NCBI GenBank assembly: GCA_913060875.1 | Contig: CAJXSL010000006.1 | Coordinates: 124,001 to 188,000, forward strand | Reading direction: 5' to 3' | DNA length: 64,000 nucleotides | DNA from: an uncultured Desulfobacteraceae bacterium | GTDB lineage: Bacteria > Desulfobacterota > Desulfobacteria > Desulfobacterales > UBA5852 | Part shown: positions 36,224 through 44,459 of the stretch, in pieces | Numbering within the stretch: position 1 is the stretch's first letter | Layout of the letters: the number at the start of each line of letters is the position of its first letter | Translations under genes and position numbers: made by a program | The notes under the pieces: generated by a model | The model's database searches: none | Told to the model about the DNA's origin: nothing | What the model saw: only the letters and a program-made list of their open reading frames with translations

Positions 36224-36694
36224 ATGGATTTATCGTCTGGAGATATTTCTGATCTAATCTTTAAGCCGGTTGTTAGGGATGATTTAGGGAACTTCTCTCT
36301 CGATGGTCATATGTTGAGTGTCCTTATGGCACTCGACGGAAAAAAAGCGCTTCGCCAGGTTGCGCAAGAGACTGGCCTCAACATGGCGACCTTACGTGAA
36401 GCTGCCGGTAAACTTCTCGAACTGAAATTGATTGAAACGGTTGAAGTCGGCATTGCTGTTGTCGATAACGAGTTTATTTCATATATGATTACGGAACTTT
36501 CGATGGCCATCGGTCCATTAGGAGAGGTCATTGTGGAAGATGGTTTGGAAGATCTGGGCTTTAGCCGTAATAATTTTCCAACCCATCGTGCCGCTGAACT
36601 CATCAATTTACTGGCCCAAGAGATTCAGCGAGAGGAAAAGAAAACAGAATTCAAACAGAACATGGTAAAGAAAATTAGAGAAAAAGGCTACTGA
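36224..36694 (+). CDS. Winged-helix-like protein of the GTPase cluster
   Basis: Protein of 156 residues after GAGGAGG. Residues 25-70 (LDGHMLSVLMALDGKKALRQVAQETG...) resemble a winged helix like those preceding DUF4388-type or PqqD-like segments. The C-terminal half, MAIGPLGEVIVEDGLEDLG...AAELINLLAQEIQ, recalls a short helical domain found at the ends of some bacterial roadblock-associated and response-regulator proteins. No DNA-recognition helix is obvious, so a protein-interaction role is as likely as DNA binding. Function unknown. Confidence 0.65.
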   Translation: MDLSSGDISDLIFKPVVRDDLGNFSLDGHMLSVLMALDGKKALRQVAQETGLNMATLREAAGKLLELKLIETVEVGIAVVDNEFISYMITELSMAIGPLGEVIVEDGLEDLGFSRNNFPTHRAAELINLLAQEIQREEKKTEFKQNMVKKIREKGY

Positions 36695-36831
36695 TACACG
36701 CTCTGTATCATCACCTTTGCATAAAATTTGACACATCGGATTGAACAATTCAGGTTGTCGGCGTTTTAAACCGATCTGGATCCCATCTGGCATTCCAGAA
36801 ATTTGTCGATATTGCAGACAAGGAGTAGGCC

Positions 36832-38184
36832 ATGATCGTAATTTGTGAGGAGTGCGGGAAAAAATACAAGATCGACCCTGCTAAAATCAAAGGTGATCAA
36901 GCACGCTTCAAATGCAAGGCATGTTCGCATGTTATCACCGTTACAAAACAAGAGGGCGTAAAAGAACCTGATGTTACGCCGGATCCGACACCTGCGGTGC
37001 CCAGTGTACAGGATGATAATGCGTCGCAGGAAGCGTCTTTTGATGATAGCGCAACGGCGTCTCCGGAAGCTAAGCCCGCAAGAGAATCGACCGCCAGAAG
37101 GGTTGAGAGTCGGAAAAAGAAAACAGGTATGGGTTTGACAACCAAAGTCATTCTATTGATGCTGCTGGTCAGTTTATTGCCCGGAGCAATATATTTCGTC
37201 ATTTCATTTAAACAAACCAACGACCGTATTCTCACCGATACAACGCGATTCGGCAACCAGATAACCACTGCTTTGGCTGATGAAGTCAACGAATGGATTG
37301 ACAAGAATGTGCGGGTTTTAAAGGCGGTTGCCAAGATGCCCGGCATACAATCCATGAATCGTTTCGAGCAGGAAATTTTGCTTAAAACCGTTCAAAAGGA
37401 ATACCCTTGGATGTATTTGGTTTTCACAACCGACATCAATGGGATGAATGTCGCAAGAAACGACGGAAAAGACCTGAAAGACTATTCGGATCGCCAATAT
37501 GTCCAGGACGTCACCTCAGGCAAGGAAGTTGCGTGGCAGAATCTGATAGGAAAAACATCCAAAAAGCCTGCCCTCGTTATTGCCGTACCCATTAAGAAAA
37601 ACAACCAGATGATCGGCGTCCTTGCCGCTGCAATGACCCGGGATGCCATCAGCAAACGTATCGCTACATGGAGTCAAGGACAGACAGGATACGCCTTTCT
37701 GGTCGATCAAGACGGTAAAGTCGTTGCCCACCAGAAGAAGGAATTTGTAGAAAAACAGGAAGATTTTAGCAAACATGATCTTGTCAAAGCGAGTAATAGA
37801 AAACAAAAGGGAATGATAGAATTTAAAGATACCGGCCGCGATGCTATTGGGTTTGCCCAAAAAACCGATCTGGGTTGGACTCTGGCCACTCAGCAGGAAA
37901 GAAATGAAGCTTTTGTTATCCTAAAAGAGGCTCAAACCTATGCGTTTATTCTTATGGGTGCGACCTTTGTGGTCGTTGTTTTAATTGCCTATCTTGCGAG
38001 CCGGGCGATTGTTACCCCCATACGCAAACTGACAGATGCAGCCAACCGGATCAGTGTCGGGGAGCTTGGTGTGGAAATTGAAAATAAATCTAAAGACGAG
38101 ATTGGTGACCTGGCTGAAGCTATTACGCGGATGCAGGATAGTATCCGTTTGTCGATAGAACGATTAAGGCGGCGGAGAAGATGA
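36832..38184 (+). CDS. Zinc-ribbon, Cache and HAMP membrane sensor without output domain
   Basis: Membrane protein of 450 residues. It opens with an MJ0042-type zinc ribbon: C5, C8, C28 and C31 (CEEC...CKAC). A Ser/Ala/Pro-rich linker leads to TM1 (about 100-122), a periplasmic Cache-type sensor region (about 130-350; ILTDTTRFGNQITTALADEV start, VVAHQKKEF near 297), TM2 (about 362-386) and a HAMP domain ending ELGVEIENKSKDEIGDLAEA. It stops at RRRRR directly after HAMP, with no methyl-accepting, kinase or cyclase domain. The frame is intact to that stop, so this is a natural length or an old truncation. It may signal through protein contacts with neighbours. Confidence 0.85.
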   Translation: MIVICEECGKKYKIDPAKIKGDQARFKCKACSHVITVTKQEGVKEPDVTPDPTPAVPSVQDDNASQEASFDDSATASPEAKPARESTARRVESRKKKTGMGLTTKVILLMLLVSLLPGAIYFVISFKQTNDRILTDTTRFGNQITTALADEVNEWIDKNVRVLKAVAKMPGIQSMNRFEQEILLKTVQKEYPWMYLVFTTDINGMNVARNDGKDLKDYSDRQYVQDVTSGKEVAWQNLIGKTSKKPALVIAVPIKKNNQMIGVLAAAMTRDAISKRIATWSQGQTGYAFLVDQDGKVVAHQKKEFVEKQEDFSKHDLVKASNRKQKGMIEFKDTGRDAIGFAQKTDLGWTLATQQERNEAFVILKEAQTYAFILMGATFVVVVLIAYLASRAIVTPIRKLTDAANRISVGELGVEIENKSKDEIGDLAEAITRMQDSIRLSIERLRRRRR

Positions 38185-38409
38185 CAAACAGTTAATAGAG
38201 CGGTAGGTGAATTGATTAAAAACAGTTCTCTTGAATGCCGCAGGCCTGTTCAAAAGCTACAGTGTATCCATTCTGAAAAGGGCTGCGGCATTGGCTTTGA
38301 ATGTTTGTAATTGTCACAACATATTCTGCATCTTGGTAAATGGAGAAAGCGTAATTAATAGATGTAAACCCGTTGGACCCATTTTATCATTTGATGCTCA
38401 GGAATCAGA
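38185..38409. other. Gap of 225 bases inside the signalling cluster
   Basis: AT-rich, no hairpin terminator. A chance 60-codon frame at 38231-38413 has no SD and unusual composition and is not accepted. If the sensor gene once continued with an output domain, no recognisable remnant (such as the MCP hairpin-tip motif) remains here. Confidence 0.4.
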
Positions 38410-39411
38410 ATGATTGTTATACCCAAAGAAAATCCTATTATCGGAAATATGAACAGTTATTATGTTCAGATTGAGCGGCTCATTGAACACTATCAAGGTG
38501 AAGTGGGTTGTGGTGGGCTATATTTCAAATCCATGTCGTCTGAAGGAATTATTTTTTTTGATAAAGACGAGGTGCTAAACGGGTTATTTCTAAAAAAGGA
38601 AGACAGGACCAAGGGCAAAGATGCTGTCGATCGCCTGATCAAATCGTCTGAAGCAACAAACTATGCTTTGAGTGTTTATATCCTTAGGCCTGAAGATATT
38701 TATTTTTGGTCTACGATTCCAGATGCACAAAAAATTTATCAAGACCTCTCAACCGAATTTACGGATTTAGAGGGGCTGATAAAGAAGATGAAATCGGAAG
38801 GTTTGACCGGCTTTATTGAGGTTTTCATAAATGATAAAACGGGTGGCGGTCTGATTTTTTTTAATAATGGCCAGATCGCTGGTGGTTCCTACAGCTGGGG
38901 GAAAGGTGACAGCCTCAGGGACGTTGACGATCAGAAAAGGCTTATTCAGTTGACAAAAGACCATGGCGGGTCTTTTCATGTAAGCCGGATACCATTGAAT
39001 CAGAACGAATTAGCTGAAGATGACGAGATGGAATTGGATGCTGAAGAAGTCTCTGATAAACCCTCCAAGCGTATTCTTGTAGCAATGGAGGAAATGATTG
39101 CCATCTTTGAACGTACGGTTCGTGGCACCAAAAGTATCGATACCGATTTTGCGACCCTTTTAAGACGCAAATTTGTTGAAAAAGCTGACCGATATCCATT
39201 TCTTGATCCTTTTGCCGCTGAGTTCAAGTACGCCGATGAGAAAATCACTTTCGACGGCAGTACGACCGACGGAGAGTTAACGAAAGGCGTCATGGAATCA
39301 ATTTCGGAACTTTCCGAAGAACTCAAGGCATCAGATCGTTTCAAGAGTAATCTTGCCACGTGGATGAAAAAGTATAAAGAAGAAGTTGAAACTTTTGGAA
39401 TCAAATTTTGA
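38410..39411 (+). CDS. DUF4388-like protein of the GTPase cluster
   Basis: Protein of 333 residues. Residues 30-70 and 125-165 each have the pattern of a short beta-rich module ending in a turn with Asn/Asp-Gly: the second, GLTGFIEVFINDKTGGGLIFFNNGQIAGGSYSW, follows the DUF4388/PATAN logic (GxLxv...gxlyfxxGxixxA). An acidic linker (about 200-220) precedes a helical C-terminal domain (RILVAMEEMIAIFERTVRG... KYADEKITFDG). DUF4388/PATAN modules occur in polarity and motility regulators and bind small GTPase or response-regulator partners in some systems. Function otherwise unknown; assignment by motif only. Confidence 0.65.
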   Translation: MIVIPKENPIIGNMNSYYVQIERLIEHYQGEVGCGGLYFKSMSSEGIIFFDKDEVLNGLFLKKEDRTKGKDAVDRLIKSSEATNYALSVYILRPEDIYFWSTIPDAQKIYQDLSTEFTDLEGLIKKMKSEGLTGFIEVFINDKTGGGLIFFNNGQIAGGSYSWGKGDSLRDVDDQKRLIQLTKDHGGSFHVSRIPLNQNELAEDDEMELDAEEVSDKPSKRILVAMEEMIAIFERTVRGTKSIDTDFATLLRRKFVEKADRYPFLDPFAAEFKYADEKITFDGSTTDGELTKGVMESISELSEELKASDRFKSNLATWMKKYKEEVETFGIKF

Positions 39412-39460
39412 TTTTTCTGCCGTGCTGTAGTGAACCATACGCGATTTTTTTACATCAATT

Positions 39461-40468
39461 ATGGATGCTTCTTTACGCAATTATTCAGAGTTTGTTCGGA
39501 ACTTGCCCGTAGCCGTATATCGCGTCACGGTCGAAGGCAAAATCGCTTTTTGTAACGACCCATTCGCGCGCATATTTGGTTTTGAGTCGGTAAACGAGGC
39601 CATTGGATTTCCCGAAATTAAGCTCTATCGGAATAAAAGAGACCGCGGGACACTGGTTCAGGCTGTTCTACAAAATGGCATGATAAGTGAAATGCCGGTA
39701 CCTTTTTCAAGGCTGGATCGGACGCCCATTTGGTGTTCGGTAACAACCAAAGCCATTATTGATGATGATGGCGAGGCCGTATTCCTCGATGGTCTTGTTC
39801 GTGACATTACGGGTGAAATCGAGGAATCCGTCGGTTATAATAACCTGATAGACCGAATGGATACAATCGAGTCCGCTGTTTTTCTTTTGGATCCTAAAGG
39901 TATCATTTTACAGGCGAATCACGCTGCTGAACAACTGATCGGTTATAACGGACATGATTTAAAAGAGCGTCTTTTTGCCGATTTTTTGGCAAAGGAGGAT
40001 CAGAAGCTGTTTTTCCTTTTCCTAGGCGATACAATTCGTATTGGACGGGAACAAATTATTCTGAAACTTAGCGGCAATACACAGCAGGAGCGTTTCATAC
40101 GTATCGAAACAGCCGTGCAAAAAAACGAAGGGCGTTCAAGGCAAATCAATTGTATTGTCAGTGATGTTACGGAAAAAGTAAGGCAAATCCGGGATAAAAC
40201 CAATCGTGATAAATTCCAGGGCGTGCTTGAAATGGCTGGCGGGGTAGCCCATAGGTTCAACCAGCCATTGACGATTATAACGAATATTATAAATGAAGCG
40301 CTTTCTATAATCAAACCTGATGATAGACTTTACAACAGCATGGTAAAGATGCAATCGCAAATTGAAAAACTAAACGATATTGCCCGAAAGGTGGGCAATA
40401 TCAAAAAATACGAAGCGGTTGATTATGTGGCCGGTGTCAAAATTGTTGATATCGACAGGGCATCTTAG
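39461..40468 (+). CDS. PAS-PAS-DHp protein lacking a kinase ATPase domain
   Basis: Protein of 335 residues with two PAS domains (about 10-118 and 128-240; each ends with a DIT/DVTE motif) and a DHp-type dimerisation region: GGVAHRFNQPLT with the phospho-acceptor His at residue 264. The chain stops at 335 (IVDIDRAS) after the second DHp helix, so the HATPase (N-, G1-, G2-box) region is absent. It cannot autophosphorylate alone; it may receive phosphate from another kinase, act as a phosphatase, or sense without phosphate transfer. The receiver protein encoded 22 bases downstream is the obvious partner. Confidence 0.85.
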   Translation: MDASLRNYSEFVRNLPVAVYRVTVEGKIAFCNDPFARIFGFESVNEAIGFPEIKLYRNKRDRGTLVQAVLQNGMISEMPVPFSRLDRTPIWCSVTTKAIIDDDGEAVFLDGLVRDITGEIEESVGYNNLIDRMDTIESAVFLLDPKGIILQANHAAEQLIGYNGHDLKERLFADFLAKEDQKLFFLFLGDTIRIGREQIILKLSGNTQQERFIRIETAVQKNEGRSRQINCIVSDVTEKVRQIRDKTNRDKFQGVLEMAGGVAHRFNQPLTIITNIINEALSIIKPDDRLYNSMVKMQSQIEKLNDIARKVGNIKKYEAVDYVAGVKIVDIDRAS

Positions 40469-40489
40469 GCTGCTATAGAGGATGAATAG

Positions 40490-41512
40490 ATGATACGGAA
40501 AGTTCTTTTTGTCGATGATGACCAGGAAATGTTGCAAGCTCTAAAAGAAGGACTAGAGAAATATCGCGAAACCTTTACGGCCGTGCTGGCTGAGGATGGG
40601 GTCGATGCGGTCAATCAGTTAAAACGCCATCCGATATCTCTCGTTGTGACAGATCTTAAAATGCCAAATATGGATGGGTTCAGTCTGCTCGCTCATGTTA
40701 TGGAAAAATATCCTGAAATTCCTGTAATCATCATTACAGGATACAGTACATCCGAGATGAAACGGCTCGCTCAGGAGGGGGGGGCTGTCGGATATATCAG
40801 CAAACCCTTTTTGATAGAGGATTTAGCAAAACACATCATGAAAACGCTTCGGAAGGAATCCGATGGGGGCACACTCCATGGCGTTTCATCTGGTATATTC
40901 CTCCAATTGATGGAAATGGAGGAAAGAACATGCACAATACGCTTGCACGACAAAGGATCGGGGATGAAGGGCGTCCTGTTTTTCAGAGATGGCGAGCTTT
41001 TGGACGCTCGCGTCGATGAAAAGCAGGGACTTGACGCGGCCTATCTCATATTTTCATGGGAACAGGTAACGTTGTCGATACAGAACGAATGCCCACAAAG
41101 GGACAACAAGATCAATAGTGACCTCCAGCCGATAATACTAGAGGCGATGCGTCTGAAAGACGAGGCTGAAGATGAAAAGGAATTAATCGCCGATGACGAA
41201 AAGGTGGAAGAAATTTCAAGCAAAGAAGAGCCAAGTTCCTCAGTTGAAAACATCAAAATGATTTTGAGCAGAGAAGTCGGAGAGCGTTGTGGGCTTGAAG
41301 ACATCTATCAAGATGGTAGTATGAACGCCGTAATTCAAACCATTTCAGAATTGGGCATGGCACACCAATATGGTGCGTTGAAAGTAGGCTACATCGATAA
41401 ACGGGCAGCGCATGATACCATCATATTACCGGGGGAGCCATCGACGATTATATCTGTTAATCCAAAATGCCCACGAGATAAAATCATTCAGGTGTTGAGC
41501 GACTACAACTGA
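40490..41512 (+). CDS. Response regulator: receiver plus DUF4388-like output
   Basis: Protein of 340 residues. Receiver domain 1-120 is intact: acidic pair D10/D11, phospho-acceptor Asp55 in VVTDLKMPNMDG, the switch Thr in ITGYST and Lys105 in SKPF. Residues 135-240 form a DUF4388/PATAN-like module (IFLQLMEMEERTCTIRL, GVLFFRDGELLDARV). After an acidic linker, residues 250-340 make a further small domain (MILSREVGERCGLEDIYQDG) that resembles a roadblock-like sandwich weakly. No DNA-binding or cyclase domain is present, so output is likely by protein contact, perhaps with the GTPase or the motor ATPase. Confidence 0.85.
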   Translation: MIRKVLFVDDDQEMLQALKEGLEKYRETFTAVLAEDGVDAVNQLKRHPISLVVTDLKMPNMDGFSLLAHVMEKYPEIPVIIITGYSTSEMKRLAQEGGAVGYISKPFLIEDLAKHIMKTLRKESDGGTLHGVSSGIFLQLMEMEERTCTIRLHDKGSGMKGVLFFRDGELLDARVDEKQGLDAAYLIFSWEQVTLSIQNECPQRDNKINSDLQPIILEAMRLKDEAEDEKELIADDEKVEEISSKEEPSSSVENIKMILSREVGERCGLEDIYQDGSMNAVIQTISELGMAHQYGALKVGYIDKRAAHDTIILPGEPSTIISVNPKCPRDKIIQVLSDYN

Positions 41513-41566
41513 GGCGAACGATAACGGCGTCAGCAAATTCGATAAATCATTGGCAGTGCGGGGCGA

Positions 41567-41926
41567 ATGACAAATATGAAAGATCTCTTCAATGATGTGT
41601 TAAGCATCAGCGGCGTTCAGGGTGTGATACTGTTTTCCGGGCAAGGAAATATTATTTACGATTCAATTGAAGACCAGCAACAGGGAAAACCGCCGACATT
41701 CAAAAATTGGAAAAAACTTTTTGGAATACTTCAAAATACGCATGAGGCTGATTTTGTTTTCGATAAAGGACGGTTTTATTTGCGCCGATTGGATGATGGC
41801 TTTTTGTTAATTCTGATGCAATCATTTGCTTCGATAGCGATGGTGAAATTAAATTGCGACATTTTGCTTCCTCAAATCAAAACTTCGAGAAGCAGCAGGG
41901 GAATAAAGGGTTTTTTTAAACGGTGA
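41567..41926 (+). CDS. Small roadblock-like protein
   Basis: Protein of 119 residues. The sequence GVQGVILFSGQGNIIYDSIED near residue 15 and FYLRRLDDGFLLILMQSFASIAMVKLNCDIL near 70 give the alternating strand/helix pattern of a roadblock/LC7 domain, shorter than the one at 34358. The end is basic (RSSRGIKGFFKR). A second roadblock-like protein in the same cluster could form a heterodimer with the first or a different GTPase complex. Assignment is by pattern, not by a clear motif; unrelated small proteins remain possible. Confidence 0.6.
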   Translation: MTNMKDLFNDVLSISGVQGVILFSGQGNIIYDSIEDQQQGKPPTFKNWKKLFGILQNTHEADFVFDKGRFYLRRLDDGFLLILMQSFASIAMVKLNCDILLPQIKTSRSSRGIKGFFKR

Positions 41927-41993
41927 GTTAATGTGACAATTACATTAAGACAATTCCAGCGTGGTTTGTCGCTAAATAATTGAGAGTGCTAAC

Positions 41994-44375
41994 ATGGCCA
42001 AGACTGACCAAACATTGAAGTCTGATCAAAGTTCTAAAATTAACGAAGCTGAAGTTTGTTATTCAATGGGGCTATACGATGAAGCCTTGTCCATTTTTAG
42101 TCAAGTTATAGACGACTTCCCTGATCTCGATAATGAAAGTAAGAAGAAAGTACAGCAGAAAATTAAAGAGATAAAAGCGCACTTGGAAGAGCAGGAAGGC
42201 GATGAAGCCGGTAGTGTTTCAACCGAAGAAATTTCCATGTTGAAGAAGTCACTTTCCGGCCAGGAAGACGCGCCTGCGATACTCGATAGTGCATCTGCTT
42301 TCAAAGACCTGGGGCTTTTTGAGGAAGCTCTGGCTGAATATGAAAAGATTTTACTTCTCGAATATCCTCCCGAAAGCGTTATTCCAGACATCGTTGACTG
42401 TTTGCTGAAACTATTCTCACCAAATGATCTTTTTGATAAAATTTTGAAAATTGTAAGTGATCAAAGATTGGACGTCGAAAAGCGCGGTTTGGTTAAATAC
42501 CATTTCGGATTGGAAATGGAAAAACGCGATTATCGCGATCTGGCCTTAGATCTTTACGAAGAAGCTGAGAAGGACACTCCCGAAGAACCCGAGCTGGTAA
42601 AACGGATTGAAACGTTACGCTCAAGACTATCAAGTGGTTCCAAATATGACTTTCTCCTCCGACAACAGCTCGTTACTACGGAACAACTTCAAAAGGCCGC
42701 AAGCCTGTCAAAACAAACACGCAAAAGTGTTGAAACAGTTCTCATTGAAAATTTTGGGATCAGTAAAGACGATATCGGAAAATCATTCGGACAATTCTAT
42801 GGGTGTAGTTTTCGAATTTACGATGAGGACTTGTCGACTCCGTATGAATTGCTTGGCAATCTGAAAAAAGCTTTTCTGTTGCACGAACTGTGGGTGCCCT
42901 TAAGTTGGGGAAAAGAGGGTGTCGAAGTCCTTGTTGCCGATCCACGTGACCTGAATAAGACTGACAATATCAAAGCCTTGATGAAGACCGGAAAGATAAA
43001 TTTTTGTGTCGCTATCCGTGAAGATATCGAGGCTTTCATCAAGAGGTTTTATTCGACCGACCAGTACAGTGACATGGCACAGGGCGGCGAGATGATCGAT
43101 AACTTCGATGATATTCTCGATGTGTCTTTTGAGGAAGAAGATGATGTTGATGATGCCATCGATGAGTTGGACGAGAGCTCAAGCAAAGTTGTTAAATTGG
43201 TGGACCAATGCCTAATTGCCGCCTATCGAAAAAATGCATCCGACATTCATATCGAACCATCGCCCCAGACCAAGTCGACGAATATACGCTTCAGAATGGA
43301 CGGTGTATGCCAGGATTACATCAAAGTGCCGAATTCGCTCGCAAGAGGAATTATTTCCCGAATTAAAATTATGTCCAATCTGGACATTGCCGAGCGACGA
43401 CTGCCTCAGGATGGAAAAATTAAGTTCAAACGAAAGGGCATTCCACCATTCGAGTTGCGCGTTGCGACGCTTCCGACAGCTGGTGGGTATGAAGACGCGG
43501 TGATGCGTATCCTTGCAACTGCTGGTGCCATGAAGCTAGAAGATATGGGGCTGGATGATCGCAACTACGAAGTTTTGACCAATGCCATTGCCAAGCCCTA
43601 TGGACTAATTCTATGTGTGGGACCGACAGGTTCTGGGAAAACGACTACGCTGCACTCAGCGTTAGGGCATATTAACAAACCCGGTATCAAAATATGGACC
43701 GCCGAAGATCCTGTAGAGATAACGCAATTAGGACTTCGACAGGTTGAAGCCAAGCCAAAAATCGGATTGGATTTTGCAAGGATCATGCGCGCCTTCCTGC
43801 GTGCTGATCCCGATGTTATTATGATCGGCGAAATGCGTGATGAAGAAACGGCCTCTATTGGTGTGGAAGCATCCCTTACGGGACATCTCGTGTTTTCAAC
43901 GTTGCATACCAACAGTGCGCCGGAAACCATTACCCGATTGCTGGATATGGGGCTGAATCCACTTAATTTTTCGGATGCTTTTCTTGCTGTTTTGGCGCAA
44001 CGGCTCGTTAGAAGATTGTGCGACTGTAAAAAAGAATTTCATCCAAGCCGCGAAGAATTCGACCAGATTGTAGAAGACTACGGGGCCGAACATTTTGAAA
44101 AATCAGGAATGGAATATTCAGACGATCTAATTCTCTATCATGCTGGAAGCTGTGAAAAGTGCTCTGGAACGGGCTACAAAGGTCGTATGGGAATCCATGA
44201 ACTGATGGATGGTACCAAAATAATTAAACGCCTTATTAAGCAGGCCGCTCCAACTGATAAAATTTTTGAACAGGCCATTACAGAAGGGATGTCTACCCTG
44301 AAACAGGATGGTATTCACAAAGCGTTTAAAGGATTTACTGATATGACCGAAGTAAAGCGCGTTTGTATCCAGTAA
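41994..44375 (+). CDS. PilB/GspE-type ATPase with N-terminal TPR-like region
   Basis: Hexameric-motor-type ATPase of 793 residues, longer than usual PilB (about 570). Residues 15-205 are helical with TPR-like pairs (AEVCYSMGLYDEALSIFSQVI; KDLGLFEEALAEYEKIL). Residues 215-350 form a GspE N-terminal (MshEN-like) domain starting LLRQQLVTTEQLQKA. The motor follows: Walker A GPTGSGKT (543-550), Walker B with Glu in IMIGEMRDEETA, and a zinc-binding set CDC...CEKC near residues 675-725. PilB/GspE proteins power pilus extension or type II secretion. No pilin, platform (PilC/GspF) or secretin gene is in the window, so the apparatus is elsewhere, or the ATPase serves another machine. Confidence 0.92.
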   Translation: MAKTDQTLKSDQSSKINEAEVCYSMGLYDEALSIFSQVIDDFPDLDNESKKKVQQKIKEIKAHLEEQEGDEAGSVSTEEISMLKKSLSGQEDAPAILDSASAFKDLGLFEEALAEYEKILLLEYPPESVIPDIVDCLLKLFSPNDLFDKILKIVSDQRLDVEKRGLVKYHFGLEMEKRDYRDLALDLYEEAEKDTPEEPELVKRIETLRSRLSSGSKYDFLLRQQLVTTEQLQKAASLSKQTRKSVETVLIENFGISKDDIGKSFGQFYGCSFRIYDEDLSTPYELLGNLKKAFLLHELWVPLSWGKEGVEVLVADPRDLNKTDNIKALMKTGKINFCVAIREDIEAFIKRFYSTDQYSDMAQGGEMIDNFDDILDVSFEEEDDVDDAIDELDESSSKVVKLVDQCLIAAYRKNASDIHIEPSPQTKSTNIRFRMDGVCQDYIKVPNSLARGIISRIKIMSNLDIAERRLPQDGKIKFKRKGIPPFELRVATLPTAGGYEDAVMRILATAGAMKLEDMGLDDRNYEVLTNAIAKPYGLILCVGPTGSGKTTTLHSALGHINKPGIKIWTAEDPVEITQLGLRQVEAKPKIGLDFARIMRAFLRADPDVIMIGEMRDEETASIGVEASLTGHLVFSTLHTNSAPETITRLLDMGLNPLNFSDAFLAVLAQRLVRRLCDCKKEFHPSREEFDQIVEDYGAEHFEKSGMEYSDDLILYHAGSCEKCSGTGYKGRMGIHELMDGTKIIKRLIKQAAPTDKIFEQAITEGMSTLKQDGIHKAFKGFTDMTEVKRVCIQ

Positions 44376-44401
44376 ATTTCGATGAACCCGTAACGTCAGT
44401 C

Positions 44402-44443
44402 AAAAGCGAAGGCCTTTCGCAGTTGAGAAGCCTTCGCTTTTTT
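44402..44443 (+). terminator. Terminator closing the signalling cluster
   Basis: Twelve-base inverted repeat AAAAGCGAAGGC/GCCTTCGCTTTT (44402-44413 and 44430-44441) with a 16-base loop, ending in TTTTTT. It begins 27 bases after the ATPase stop and just before rsmG, marking the end of the ten-gene unit. Confidence 0.9.
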
Positions 44444-44459
44444 GCCATTAGCGATAGAC

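Noticed and set aside
38231-38413. 60-codon frame between the Cache/HAMP sensor and the DUF4388-like gene
   Set aside because: No SD, Cys-rich random composition, overlaps the next start; no remnant of an MCP domain.
40777-40784. Eight-G run in the response regulator as a phase-variation site
   Set aside because: The run is within the conserved receiver core, in frame and short; similar 8-base runs occur at 7373 and about 54114, so this length looks like ordinary composition.
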